Part shown: positions 15,902 through 24,958 of the stretch, piece after piece | Position numbering within the stretch: the stretch's first letter is position 1 | Layout: each line of letters starts with the position of its first letter | Origin: Xanthomonas albilineans | Lineage (GTDB): Bacteria; Pseudomonadota; Gammaproteobacteria; Xanthomonadales; Xanthomonadaceae | Reading direction: 5' to 3' | NCBI RefSeq assembly: GCF_002939705.1 | Contig: NZ_MDCB01000023.1 | Span: forward strand, 1 to 34,141 | DNA: 34,141 nucleotides | Made by a program: the position numbers and the translations under genes | The notes under the pieces: generated by a model | Told to the model about the DNA's origin: nothing | Seen by the model: the letters and a program-made list of their open reading frames with translations, nothing else | Databases searched by the model: none

Positions 15902-17073
15902 CCGCCACGCGCCTGCAATGCGGCAACCGCGGGCAGGGTCTTGCCTTCCAGAAACTCCAAAAACGCGCCGCCGCCGGTGGAGATGTAGCTCACCTGCTCG
16001 GCGATGCCGTACTTGTCGACCGCAGCCAAGGTGTCGCCACCGCCCGCGATGGAGAACGCGCGTGAGGCGGCGATGGCCCGCGCCAGGGTTTCGGTGCCCT
16101 TGCCAAACGCGTCGAACTCGAACACGCCAACCGGGCCGTTCCAGACCACGGTCCCGGCCTTGGCAATCAACTCGGCATAGTGCGCAGCGGTCTGCGGGCC
16201 GATGTCCAGGATCAGGTCGTCGGCGGCGACGTCGGTGACGGCCTTCACCGTGGCCGCAGCATCCGGCATGAACTGCTTGGCGACCACCACGTCGCTGGGC
16301 AGCGGGATCGCTGCGCCGCGCGCGTTGGCGTCGGCGACGATCTTGCGCGCGGTGTCGAGCAGATCCGGCTCGCACAACGATTTGCCCACCGAGTGCCCGG
16401 CGGCAGCGATGAAGGTGTTGGCGATGCCGCCGCCAACGATCAGTTGATCGACCTTGTTCACCAGATTCGAGAGCAGTTCCAGCTTGGTCGAGACTTTGCT
16501 GCCGGCGACAATCGCCAGCAGCGGTTTGGCCGGATGCTGCAGCGCCTTGGCCAGCGCGTCCAACTCGGCCATCAACAGCGGGCCACCCGCGGCGACCGGG
16601 GCGAACTGGATCACGCCATGCGTGGAGGCCTGCGCGCGGTGCGCGGTACCGAAGGCATCCATCACGAACACGTCGCACAGCGCCGCGTATTTCTTCGCCA
16701 ACGCGGGGTCGTCCTTGCCCTCGCCGACGTTCATGCGGCAATTCTCCAGCAACACGATCTGCCCCGGCTGCACGTCCACGCCATCGACCCAATCGCGCAG
16801 CAGCGGCACCTCCACGCCCAGCAGCGCGGCCAGACGCGTGGCCACAGGCTCCAGCGAATCGTCCTTGCTCCACACGCCTTCCTTGGGCCGGCCCAGGTGC
16901 GAGGTCACCATCACCGCCGCGCCCTGTTCCAGCGCATGCTTTAGGGTCGGCACCGAGGCCAGGATGCGTTGTTCGGAGGTGATCTGGCCGTTGTCGATCG
17001 GCACGTTCAGATCCTGCCGGATCAGCACACGCTTGCCGGACAGGTCGAGATCGGTCATTCGCAAGATGGGCAT
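15898..17073 (-). CDS. pgk: Phosphoglycerate kinase
   Basis: Reversibly transfers phosphate from 1,3-bisphosphoglycerate to ADP. The 391-residue two-lobed enzyme shows [12 protein letters not shown] (15-26), [10 protein letters not shown] (57-66), [26 protein letters not shown], and in the C-terminal lobe [19 protein letters not shown] and [10 protein letters not shown]. It begins [13 protein letters not shown]; a second Met at residue 6 could also be used. The stop overlaps the start of the HAD phosphatase gene by four bases. The gene lies between gapA and pyk, the usual Xanthomonas order, all on the minus strand. Its own promoter should be in the 310 bases between it and the gapA terminator. 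Confidence 0.97.
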   Translation of the reverse strand: MPILRMTDLDLSGKRVLIRQDLNVPIDNGQITSEQRILASVPTLKHALEQGAAVMVTSHLGRPKEGVWSKDDSLEPVATRLAALLGVEVPLLRDWVDGVDVQPGQIVLLENCRMNVGEGKDDPALAKKYAALCDVFVMDAFGTAHRAQASTHGVIQFAPVAAGGPLLMAELDALAKALQHPAKPLLAIVAGSKVSTKLELLSNLVNKVDQLIVGGGIANTFIAAAGHSVGKSLCEPDLLDTARKIVADANARGAAIPLPSDVVVAKQFMPDAAATVKAVTDVAADDLILDIGPQTAAHYAELIAKAGTVVWNGPVGVFEFDAFGKGTETLARAIAASRAFSIAGGGDTLAAVDKYGIAEQVSYISTGGGAFLEFLEGKTLPAVAALQARGG

Positions 17074-17382
17074 GTGGTTACTCGCTTATCGTGAGGTTGC
17101 ATGGGGAAAAGCGCGCCATTGACGTAGCGCGGCGGCAAAGCGTCCGTTGCGGGATGCTCCGTCAATGGCCGCGCGGTGACGAGGCAATGTCCGTATTGTC
17201 GGGTGTCGGCTGCGCAGCGGCAAATCGACGCACTGGCACGGATCGGCTGACGTCCGCACAACCATGCATTTCCAGCGCGTCCACGCATCGTTGTCGCCCC
17301 CCGCCGCCCGTGCGACGATCCACCGCCACGGCGCTATCGCCCCCATCGCGCACTCGACCTCCCGACGCATCGCGACAGCCAC
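17074..17382. other. Interval between pgk and the gapA terminator
   Basis: About 310 bases with no protein-like frame or recognisable RNA. It should carry the pgk promoter because a strong terminator closes the gapA transcript just upstream. No promoter box stands out. Confidence 0.4.
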
Positions 17383-17410
17383 AAAAAAAGCGCCGAACGG
17401 CGCTTCTTTT
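17383..17410 (-). terminator. Strong intrinsic terminator of gapA
   Basis: On the minus strand, AGCGCC-GTTC-GGCGCT is followed by a run of seven T; on the plus strand the same hairpin is followed by TCTTTT, so it may act both ways. It lies 22 bases beyond the gapA stop. Confidence 0.9.
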
Positions 17411-17431
17411 GTATGCGACCTGCCGGACGCG

Positions 17432-18646
<1,215 letters not shown>

Positions 18647-18660
18647 CTAGACTGCGCATC

Positions 18661-19473
18661 ATGACGTCCCGCATGTTTTTTCGGACCGCGTTCGCCGCGG
18701 CACTCGCCATGGCGCCAGCGGCCGCTTTTGCCTGGGGACCACTGGGCCACCGCCTGGTCGCCGACCTCGCCGAAACCCAACTCACTGCGCAGACCCGCGC
18801 GCGCATCCGTCCCCTGCTGCAAGGCGAAGCCAAACCGACGCTGGCCGGTGTCGCCACCTGGGCTGACCAGGTGCGCGAACAGGATCCAGACCTGGGCAAA
18901 CGCAGCGCGCGCTGGCACTACGTCAATCTGGGCGAGCACGATTGCCACTACGTACAGGCCCGTGATTGCCCCGGGGGCAACTGCGTGGTCGAAGCCTTGC
19001 GGCACCAGAGCGCGATCCTTGCCGACCGCAACCAAACGCAGGCGGCCCGCGCCCAGGCACTGAAGTTCGTAGTGCATTTCGCCGGCGACGTGCGGCAACC
19101 GTTGCACGCCGGCTATGCCCGCGACAAAGGTGCCAACACCGTGCAGATCCAGTTCAACGGCAACAGCAGTAACCTGCACGCGCTATGGGACAGCGGCTTG
19201 CTGGACAGCCGCGGCCTGGACGAAACCGCCTATCTGAAGCAATTGGAAGCACAGCCCCTGCCCCCGCCATCGCCAGCCGGCCCCGCCTTGCCGCCACCGG
19301 CCATAGCCTGGGCCGAAGCATCGTGCAGGATCGTGCAACGCCCAGGTTTCTACCCGCACAGCGCAAAACTACCGGCGGACTACGTGACGACTTGGCGCCC
19401 AGTCGCCGAGGCGCAGTTGCGCCAGGCCGGCGCCGATTTGGGCGCGCTCTTGAACGCTGCCCTGGGCGAATAA
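18661..19473 (+). CDS. Secreted S1/P1 nuclease
   Basis: A 270-residue exported zinc nuclease that cuts single-stranded DNA and RNA, and often acts as a 3'-nucleotidase. The signal peptide (MTSRMFFRTAFAAALAMAPA, then AAFA) is cut just before Trp25, which becomes the N-terminal zinc ligand as in P1 nuclease. The other ligands are visible: His30 (WGPLGH), Asp69 (TWADQ), His86 (WHYVN), His139 and Asp143 (HFAGD), His149 (QPLHAG), and His173 and Asp177 (NLHALWD). All three zinc sites appear complete. Periplasmic or secreted; may supply phosphate and nucleosides or degrade host nucleic acid. Divergent from gapA. Start at 18661 gives the signal peptide; longer upstream frame is not needed. Confidence 0.93.
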   Translation: MTSRMFFRTAFAAALAMAPAAAFAWGPLGHRLVADLAETQLTAQTRARIRPLLQGEAKPTLAGVATWADQVREQDPDLGKRSARWHYVNLGEHDCHYVQARDCPGGNCVVEALRHQSAILADRNQTQAARAQALKFVVHFAGDVRQPLHAGYARDKGANTVQIQFNGNSSNLHALWDSGLLDSRGLDETAYLKQLEAQPLPPPSPAGPALPPPAIAWAEASCRIVQRPGFYPHSAKLPADYVTTWRPVAEAQLRQAGADLGALLNAALGE

Positions 19474-19636
19474 ACACGGTTACGCAAACCACCTCGAACC
19501 CGTGAAACGCAACGTCGGACGCGCCACGCCAGACCCCCATGGCACCGGCAACAGCGCAGAATCCAGCGCCCCATCGCGCAACCCATGCCTGAGCGAGCGC
19601 CTAGCACCAAACCACTTGGCGAAGCGATAAATTCAA

Positions 19637-19667
19637 AATTTCTTACATTAGAAATTACTGATATAGT
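19637..19667 (+). promoter_or_regulatory. Promoter with BigR/ArsR-type operator before the persulfide operon
   Basis: A perfect inverted repeat AATTTCT-6-AGAAATT (19637-19656) in an AT-rich island, followed by a TATAGT -10-like box at 19662-19667. The island overlaps where the -35 would lie, so a bound repressor would block the promoter. The first gene starts 39 bases downstream, and the repressor gene is second in the operon. AT-rich inverted repeats are the known target type for BigR repressors; this exact site is inference. Confidence 0.65.
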
Positions 19668-19705
19668 GTGCGCCAATCTTTTCCCCCATCCGAGCCACTC
19701 AACCC

Positions 19706-20074
19706 ATGCCCGCCTCCTCGACCCAGGCACTGGCCGACCGCGCGTACGCGCAGGCCAACGACCTCCCCCTCCATGTCGATCCCGCCACCGCGCCGCTGCC
19801 GGGCGAATGCATCATCGACGTGCGCGAACCCGGCGCGTTCGCCATCGGCCACATTCCCGACGCGATCAACATCCCCCACGGCATCCTCGCATTCCGTCTC
19901 GACAGCGATCCGGCGTTGGCCCGGCACGATCAGCCGATCCTGCTGTACTGCACCAGCGGCGGCCATTCCACCGTGGCGGCGCTAAGCTTGCAGCAACTGG
20001 GCTACCGCGCGGTGCGCGCACTGCCAGGTGGCTTCCTCGGTTGGATCGCCGCCGGCGGGCCGGTCGATTGCTGA
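19706..20074 (+). CDS. Single-domain rhodanese (sulfurtransferase)
   Basis: A 122-residue protein expected to move sulfane sulfur from a persulfide or thiosulfate to a thiol acceptor such as glutathione or cyanide. Family signs: IIDVREPGAFAIGHIPDAIN (36-55) and the active-site loop YCTSGGHS with Cys82, then ALSLQQLGYRAVRALPGGF LGW near the end, where the substrate-side helix lies. No signal peptide, so cytoplasmic. First gene of a three-gene operon: the ArsR-type repressor follows after four bases and the dioxygenase overlaps that. In this setting it most likely works with the persulfide dioxygenase in removing sulfide. Confidence 0.92.
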   Translation: MPASSTQALADRAYAQANDLPLHVDPATAPLPGECIIDVREPGAFAIGHIPDAINIPHGILAFRLDSDPALARHDQPILLYCTSGGHSTVAALSLQQLGYRAVRALPGGFLGWIAAGGPVDC

Positions 20075-20078
20075 GCCG

Positions 20079-20429
20079 ATGCCGCGCCGTGCAATGCTGC
20101 TGCTGGATCCAGTCGCGATGCGCGCGCACGCCAGCGAGGCCGCACACCTGCTGAAGGCATTCGGCAACGAAAAACGACTGTTGCTGCTGTGCCTGCTGTT
20201 GGATCGCGAACAATCGGTCGGCGAACTCAATGCGCGGGTGGAGCTGAGCCAGTCGGCGCTATCGCAACACCTCGCATTACTGCGCGAGGACGGCCTGGTG
20301 CAAACCCGTCGCGACGGGCAGACGATCTACTATTCGCTGGTGCCCGGCCCAGCGCAGCGCATCCTCGAGGTGCTGCACGGCATCTATTGCGGCGCCGCTC
20401 CTCCAGCCGCCAGCAGAACCAGACCATGA
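20079..20429 (+). CDS. bigR: ArsR/SmtB-family repressor, BigR-type persulfide sensor
   Basis: A 116-residue winged-helix repressor. The DNA-reading part is about residues 44-85 (SVGELNARVELSQSALSQHL, then DGLVQTRRDGQTIYYSL). The two cysteines are Cys38 (RLLLLCLLLD) and Cys104 (GIYCG), 66 residues apart. In the BigR/SqrR group two cysteines with this same spacing react with persulfides and release DNA; metal-binding ArsR motifs (CxC in the recognition helix) are absent. It should repress its own operon through the inverted repeat at 19637-19656 and let go when sulfide builds up. Start at 20079, four bases after the rhodanese stop; a second ATG five codons later is possible. The stop overlaps the next gene as ATGA. 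Confidence 0.88.
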   Translation: MPRRAMLLLDPVAMRAHASEAAHLLKAFGNEKRLLLLCLLLDREQSVGELNARVELSQSALSQHLALLREDGLVQTRRDGQTIYYSLVPGPAQRILEVLHGIYCGAAPPAASRTRP

Positions 20430-21256
20430 GCCAACACCCGCACGTCCATGCGTTCCACCATGCTGGATCCGGCACCTGGAGCTATGTGGTCGAGGACGGC
20501 CACACAGCGGCGGTGATCGACCCGGTGCTGGAGTTCGATCCAGCAACCGGCACCCTGCACGACGGACCAGCACACGCCCTCGCCGACTGCCTCGCCGAAC
20601 GCGGGCTGCAACCAGACTGGATCCTGGAAACGCATGCGCATGCCGACCACGTGTCCGCCGGGCAGTGGTGCAAGCAGCGCTGGCCACAGGCAACGCTGGC
20701 GATGGGCAATGGCATCCGTCAAGTGCGTGCGCGCTTCGCGCCGCAGTTCGGGCTGACGGAAGACGCCGACACATGCTGCGGCTTCGACCATCTGTTCGTT
20801 GACGGCGAACGTTTCGCGATCGGTCACCTGCAGGCGCAGGTGATCGCGGTACCCGGTCATACCAGCGACAGCATTGCCTATCTGATCGGCGATGCGCTGT
20901 TCCCAGGCGACTCGCTATTCATGCCCGATAGTGGCACCGCCCGCTGCGATTTCCCCGGCGGCGACGCCACGACGCTGTACCGCTCGATCCGCAGGTTATA
21001 CGCGCTGCCTGACAGCACACGCGTATTCGTGTGCCACGACTACGGCCCCGGCGGCCGCGCGGTCGCTTGCGAAACCAGCATCGGCGCGCAGCGCCGCGAG
21101 AATATCCATGTCCGCGACGGCATCAGCGAAGCAGAATTCATCGCGCTGCGCCAGGCACGCGATGCGACCCTGGCCGAACCACGACTGATGCAGCCATCGA
21201 TCCGCGCCAACATCCAGGCCGGTCGCACCGACGACCTCGCCCCAACGGGGGGATGA
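20426..21256 (+). CDS. blh: Persulfide dioxygenase (ETHE1/Blh-like metallo-beta-lactamase fold)
   Basis: A 276-residue non-haem iron enzyme that oxidises glutathione persulfide to sulfite and glutathione, completing sulfide removal. Evidence: the metallo-beta-lactamase signature [12 protein letters not shown] with His70, His72, Asp74 and His75; [14 protein letters not shown] with His145; [21 protein letters not shown] with Asp162; and [10 protein letters not shown] with His204. The [11 protein letters not shown] segment is typical of ETHE1-like dioxygenases and sets it apart from glyoxalase II. Matches Blh of the Xylella and Agrobacterium BigR operons. ATG overlaps the repressor stop. Unlike those operons, no TauE/YeeE-type membrane gene is present here. 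Confidence 0.92.
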   Translation: MSQHPHVHAFHHAGSGTWSYVVEDGHTAAVIDPVLEFDPATGTLHDGPAHALADCLAERGLQPDWILETHAHADHVSAGQWCKQRWPQATLAMGNGIRQVRARFAPQFGLTEDADTCCGFDHLFVDGERFAIGHLQAQVIAVPGHTSDSIAYLIGDALFPGDSLFMPDSGTARCDFPGGDATTLYRSIRRLYALPDSTRVFVCHDYGPGGRAVACETSIGAQRRENIHVRDGISEAEFIALRQARDATLAEPRLMQPSIRANIQAGRTDDLAPTGG

Positions 21257-21375
21257 AAGCGCTAGGATGCCGGCATGTGCCGTTCTTGCCCTGCTGCCCT
21301 CACCCTGCACGCGGTTCGCCGCCAGCGCGCAGGCACGCACGCGCCGTTGGCCGACGTAGGCACCACAACACCATC

Positions 21376-22164
21376 ATGCCCCCCATTCCTATGACGCGAC
21401 GCTGCCTGCTACGTCTGTGTGCGCTCATCGCGGTCATCGCGATCGCGCCCGTGTCGGCGCAAACGCCGTTGACCGTGTTCGCCGCGGCCAGTTTGAAAGA
21501 ATCCATGGACGAGGCCGCCGCGGCCTACCAACGCGCGACCGGCATCCCGGTGCAGGTCGCCTATGCGGCCAGTTCGACGCTGGCGCAGCAGGTGGAACAG
21601 GGCGCGCCAGCGGATGTATTCGTCTCCGCCGACCAAGCATGGATGGACGCGCTGCAACAACAGCGGTTGATCGATCCGACACAACGCCGCAGCCTACTCG
21701 GCAACACCTTGGTGCTGGTGGCGCCAGCCGGCAGTGCGGTCAAGATCGACCTGCGCAAGCCCGGCGCTATCGCCACCGCGCTCGGCGCGCAGGGGCGCCT
21801 GGCTGTCGGCCAGACCGAGAGCGTGCCGGCCGGCAAATACGCGCGCGCCGCGCTGCGCGCGCTCGGCCAGTGGGATAGCGTGCACGCGCATCTGGCCGAA
21901 ACCGACAACGTCCGCAGCGCGCTGATGCTGGTCGCGCGCGGCGAGGCGCCGCTGGGCATCGTGTACGGCTCCGATGCCCAGGCCGAACCGAAAGTACGGG
22001 TGGTGGCGACATTCCCCGCCGACAGCCATGCGCCGATCGTGTATCCGGTGGCACCGCTGCGCGCCAGCACGCAGCAGCCGGCCGCCAGCGCGTTCGTGCG
22101 CTGGCTGGGCACGTCACCGGCACAGGCGATCTTCCGCCGCCATGGCTTCACCCTGGCGCAGTGA
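21376..22164 (+). CDS. modA: Molybdate ABC transporter, periplasmic binding protein
   Basis: A 262-residue protein that captures molybdate (or tungstate) in the periplasm and gives it to ModB. Signal peptide [21 protein letters not shown], cut before QTPLTV. Mature start [20 protein letters not shown] is the classic ModA opening, with the oxyanion-binding serines of AAASLK and [27 protein letters not shown] and LGIVYGSDA follow as expected. Start taken at 21376; the ATG at 21391 is equally good. First of modABC: the stop overlaps modB as GTGA. The 119 bases before it hold its promoter; no ModE-type palindrome was seen. Confidence 0.95.
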   Translation: MPPIPMTRRCLLRLCALIAVIAIAPVSAQTPLTVFAAASLKESMDEAAAAYQRATGIPVQVAYAASSTLAQQVEQGAPADVFVSADQAWMDALQQQRLIDPTQRRSLLGNTLVLVAPAGSAVKIDLRKPGAIATALGAQGRLAVGQTESVPAGKYARAALRALGQWDSVHAHLAETDNVRSALMLVARGEAPLGIVYGSDAQAEPKVRVVATFPADSHAPIVYPVAPLRASTQQPAASAFVRWLGTSPAQAIFRRHGFTLAQ

Positions 22165-22874
22165 GTCCGCCCTTGTTCGCGTTCACCGCGCAAGAACTGG
22201 CCGCCATCGCGCTGAGCATCAAGGTCGCACTGGTCGCGGCCTTGGCCAGCCTGCCCTTCGCCGTAGCCTGCGGCTGGCTGCTGGCGCGTCGCCGCTTTCC
22301 CGGCAAAGCGCTGCTGGATGCGCTGCTGCATCTGCCGCTGGTGATGCCGCCGGTGGTCACCGGTTATGCGCTGCTGAGCGTGTTCGGTCTGCGCGGACCG
22401 GTCGGCGCGTGGCTGTTCGCGCACCTGGGCGTGCAGCTCGCATTCCGCTGGACCGGCGCGGCGCTGGCCAGCGCGGTGATGGGCTTTCCACTGATGGTGC
22501 GCGCCATCCGCCTGGCGTTCGTCTCCACCGACCGACGCCTGGAAGCGGCTGCGGCCACGCTCGGTGCCGGACCGTGGCGGGTATTTTTCAGCATCACCCT
22601 GCCGCTGGCGTGGCCGGGCGTGGTCGCCGGCAGCGTGCTCGGCTTCGCCAAGGCGCTGGGCGAATTCGGCGCCACCATCACCTTCGTCTCCAATATCCCC
22701 GTGCAAACCCAGACCCTGGCCTCGGCGATCTACAGTCTGTTGCAAGTCCCCGGCGGCGAGACCGGCATCTGGCGGCTGGCGCTGGTGGCGCTGGCGATCT
22801 CGCTGGCCGCGCTGCTGGCGTCCGAATGGCTGGTGCGACGCCAGCGCGGGCCGGAGCAGGAGCCGGATGTATGA
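22161..22874 (+). CDS. modB: Molybdate ABC transporter, permease
   Basis: A 237-residue inner-membrane protein that forms the channel for molybdate. Five membrane helices can be traced (for example [20 protein letters not shown] near the start and [20 protein letters not shown] at the end). The cytoplasmic EAA loop that docks onto the ATPase reads [34 protein letters not shown] is the ModB/CysT-type motif. GTG start at 22161, overlapping the modA stop. The stop overlaps modC by 8 bases if the first ATG of modC is used. Confidence 0.95.
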   Translation: MSPPLFAFTAQELAAIALSIKVALVAALASLPFAVACGWLLARRRFPGKALLDALLHLPLVMPPVVTGYALLSVFGLRGPVGAWLFAHLGVQLAFRWTGAALASAVMGFPLMVRAIRLAFVSTDRRLEAAAATLGAGPWRVFFSITLPLAWPGVVAGSVLGFAKALGEFGATITFVSNIPVQTQTLASAIYSLLQVPGGETGIWRLALVALAISLAALLASEWLVRRQRGPEQEPDV

Positions 22875-23520
22875 GCCACCCGCGCAAAAGACGCCAACCG
22901 CGATGCTGAGCCTCGACATGCACCTGCAACGCGGGCGCTTCGAGCGACACGTGCGGATCGAAGAACCCGCGCGCGCCATTGCGTTGATCGGCCCATCCGG
23001 CGCCGGCAAGACCAGCGTGCTCAACGCCATCGCCGGCGTGCTGCGTCCGCGCAGCGGGCGCATCGTCATCGATGGATGCGTGTTCTACGACAGCGCCAGC
23101 GGCATCGACCTGCCCACACACCGACGCCGCATCGGCTACGTGTTTCAGGACGCGCGGCTGTTCCCGCATATGGACGTGCGCCGCAACCTCGGCTATGGCC
23201 GCCACCACCGCGCGCAAGCGCCGCGCTTCATGTTGGACACCGTCGTCGACCTGCTCGGCATCGGCGCGCTACTGGCCCGGCGCCCGGACAGCTTGTCCGG
23301 CGGCGAGGCACAGCGCGTGGCGATCGGGCGCGCCTTGCTATCGCAGCCAGCGATCCTGCTGCTGGACGAACCACTCTCCGCGCTGGACAGCGAGCGCCGC
23401 AACGCACTGATTCCCTACCTGCAGCGCGTGCGCGACGACATGCGCCTGCCGCTGCTGTACGTCAGCCACCAAAGCGAGGATGTGGCGCGCATCGCCAATG
23501 CGGTGCATCGGCTGGATTAG
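22867..23520 (+). CDS. modC: Molybdate ABC transporter, ATPase (short form lacking a molybdate-binding domain)
   Basis: The ATP-hydrolysing subunit of the molybdate importer. The 217 residues contain Walker A GPSGAGKTS (42-50), FQDARLFPHMDVRRNLGYG, the ABC signature LSGGEAQR (143-150), Walker B ILLLDEP (163-169) and the switch His201 (YVSHQS). Typical ModC proteins run to about 350 residues because of a C-terminal Mop/TOBE domain; none is present here. Start at 22867, or at 22903 (MLSLDMH). Its last 42 codons occur again at 24212-24340: 77 bases are identical, then differences set in, and the second copy ends HRLGQ not HRLD. The current 3' end therefore looks rebuilt after an insertion. Confidence 0.93.
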   Translation: MYEPPAQKTPTAMLSLDMHLQRGRFERHVRIEEPARAIALIGPSGAGKTSVLNAIAGVLRPRSGRIVIDGCVFYDSASGIDLPTHRRRIGYVFQDARLFPHMDVRRNLGYGRHHRAQAPRFMLDTVVDLLGIGALLARRPDSLSGGEAQRVAIGRALLSQPAILLLDEPLSALDSERRNALIPYLQRVRDDMRLPLLYVSHQSEDVARIANAVHRLD

Positions 23521-23599
23521 CCCTGACTACCGTCGATCTGATGGACACAGTGGCCGGAATCGGCAACTGCGCTGGCAAGCCACTCAGTAAAAAGGGCCA

Positions 23600-23621
23600 A
23601 TTGCCAACAGCCGCTGGCAAT
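23600..23621. promoter_or_regulatory. Inverted repeat ATTGCCA-8-TGGCAAT
   Basis: Perfect 7-base arms with an 8-base centre, 80 bases after the modC stop and 50 bases before the next start. It could be the modC terminator hairpin (no T-run follows) or an operator for the secreted-protein gene. Confidence 0.4.
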
Positions 23622-23670
23622 GCTAGGTTCAAGCGGCAAACGCTCTGTGTGCTATTCAAAGGATGAAGCC

Positions 23671-24135
23671 ATGAAAATGAATCAATTTCTCTTGAGAGCG
23701 CTGTTCGCTGTTCAGTTGATCGCTGTTCCGTTTGTCGTGAGCGCGAACACGAAATCGCAGTTTGTGGTGACGACATCGACTTATTCTGCAAATTCTGCGG
23801 AAAAGCAAGCGATCATGGCGTGGTTGCGGCAACACGCTGAGCGGGTGAGAGGACATCTGATCGGTGAATTCGAACGGGTCGGCGATGTCACGGTGATATA
23901 TAGTCGTGATGTTGCGCTTGATAGATATGTCGTCCAGTCTCCTGGCGATGGGCCGCCTGCCTCTCTTCCTCTCAGTGGGCATCCGGGAGACACATTCTCG
24001 GTTTCATCATGCTCTTCAGGAGTTAGCCAAACGTGGTCATATACCTGGACTTCCAACTCCTCTGGCGGTGGTTGGAAGTTGACCAACTATAAGTATGTTA
24101 CGAAGTCATGTGACTCCGGATCCGGCGGTGCTTGA
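23671..24135 (+). CDS. Secreted protein of unknown function on an inserted segment
   Basis: A 154-residue protein with a signal peptide (MKMNQFLLRALFAVQLIAVP, cleavage near VVSA/NT). The mature part has a helical piece (EKQAIMAWLRQHAERVRGHL), then a beta-rich, Ser/Gly/Trp-rich C-terminal half (SQTWSYTWTSNSSGGGWKLT) with two cysteines (SCSSG and KSCDSG). AAAGGA lies eight bases before the ATG at 23671. Base composition is visibly less GC-rich than the genes on either side, with many A/T third positions. It lies between two copies of the modC 3' end, so it arrived as a unit by insertion. No family recognised; a secreted effector, inhibitor or bacteriocin-like product would be guesses. Confidence 0.75.
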   Translation: MKMNQFLLRALFAVQLIAVPFVVSANTKSQFVVTTSTYSANSAEKQAIMAWLRQHAERVRGHLIGEFERVGDVTVIYSRDVALDRYVVQSPGDGPPASLPLSGHPGDTFSVSSCSSGVSQTWSYTWTSNSSGGGWKLTNYKYVTKSCDSGSGGA

Positions 24136-24163
24136 TCCCGAGGGCTGCATGATGATGTAGCCA

Positions 24164-24201
24164 CAGAATGACGGGCCGTGTCCTTACGACCCGTCATTCT
24201 G
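24164..24201 (+). terminator. Perfect hairpin ending the inserted gene
   Basis: Arms CAGAATGACGGG (24164-24175) and CCCGTCATTCTG (24190-24201), fully complementary, with a 14-base loop. It lies 28 bases past the stop and 10 bases before the second modC fragment. No long T-run, but the 12-bp stem fits a terminator. It also marks the right edge of the inserted segment. Confidence 0.6.
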
Positions 24202-24211
24202 TTCTGGCGAA

Positions 24212-24340
24212 CGCCGCAACGCACTGATTCCCTACCTGCAGCGCGTGCGCGACGACATGCGCCTGCCGCTGCTGTACGTCAGCCACCAGGACGACGACGT
24301 GGCGCGCATCGCCGACGCGGTGCATCGGCTAGGCCAATAA
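24212..24340 (+). pseudogene. Duplicate 3' end of modC
   Basis: Bases 24212-24288 are identical to 23395-23471 (offset 817). The similarity continues with scattered differences to the stop TAA at 24338-24340. In the modC frame it encodes RRNALIPYLQRVRDDMRLPL, then LYVSHQ, DDDVARIADAVHRLGQ and stop, the equivalent of ModC residues 177-219. It has no start and cannot make a protein alone. Its position right before the convergent lipoprotein gene suggests this was the original end of modC. Confidence 0.9.
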
Positions 24341-24355
24341 CCGGCGCGTGCGCGC

Positions 24356-24958
24356 TCAATGCGCGCCACCGCGCTCCATGCGCCCGCTGCGCACCGTGGC
24401 CTTGCCTTCGCGTACCGCGAACGTGAACGCATACGCCAGCGTCACCGGCACTTCCTCCACCGACGCGGCATCGTCGCAACGCCCCTCCACTGCCGGCTGC
24501 TGCGCCGGATCGGCATAGGTGCAAATCGCCGCAGGCACGAAGCGCCAAGCGTCCACCGCCTCGCGCACCGCCTGCTGCAGATCAGCCATTTCCAACTGTG
24601 CTCCCGCGTTGCACTCGGGACGATCGTTCAACGCTTCGCTACGTTCCACTGCGCCCTGTGCGGACAGGATCACCCGCACGCACACCATGGTCGGCGACAA
24701 ACTGCGGCGCGGCGAATCGGCAGGTAACTGCGGCGTCGGCGTCTGCAGCGGCTGGGGCATACGGAAGACCTGCTGCGGCTGCATCTGGTAGGGCAACACC
24801 TGCGCCGCGCCGCCTGCGGCAGACACGCGATTCTCCAGCATCTGCTGATCCACCGAGGCCAGGCGCTGCGGCGGTTGCGCCGGCTCGCGCGGGGTCTGGC
24901 TGGCACATCCGGCCAGGCAGAGCGTCAGCAACGACAGCAGCGGCCAGTGCGCGCTCAT
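24356..24958 (-). CDS. Lipoprotein with TonB C-terminal-like domain, third gene of the BlaI operon
   Basis: A 200-residue lipoprotein. The N-terminus MSAHWPLLSLLTLCLAGCAS is a lipoprotein signal with lipobox LAGC (Cys18), so the mature protein sits in a membrane, most likely the outer one. A Pro/Gln-rich linker follows to about residue 85, then a segment (MVCVRVILSAQGAVERSEAL, later REAVDAWRFVPA and PVTLAYAFTF) patterned like the TonB C-terminal fold, with two cysteine-bearing inserts. The ATG overlaps the stop of the M56 gene as ATGA, so they are co-translated. Its partner carries a TonB-like domain too, hinting at related envelope roles. Specific function unknown. Confidence 0.75.
   Translation of the reverse strand: MSAHWPLLSLLTLCLAGCASQTPREPAQPPQRLASVDQQMLENRVSAAGGAAQVLPYQMQPQQVFRMPQPLQTPTPQLPADSPRRSLSPTMVCVRVILSAQGAVERSEALNDRPECNAGAQLEMADLQQAVREAVDAWRFVPAAICTYADPAQQPAVEGRCDDAASVEEVPVTLAYAFTFAVREGKATVRSGRMERGGAH

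Noticed and set aside
15902-16873. Long N-terminal extension of the HAD phosphatase frame through pgk
   Set aside because: The frame stays open by chance inside pgk; true family similarity begins right after the GTG at 15901.
24178-24426. 82-codon frame over the modC duplicate
   Set aside because: It reads the duplicate in the wrong frame; the modC frame explains the sequence.
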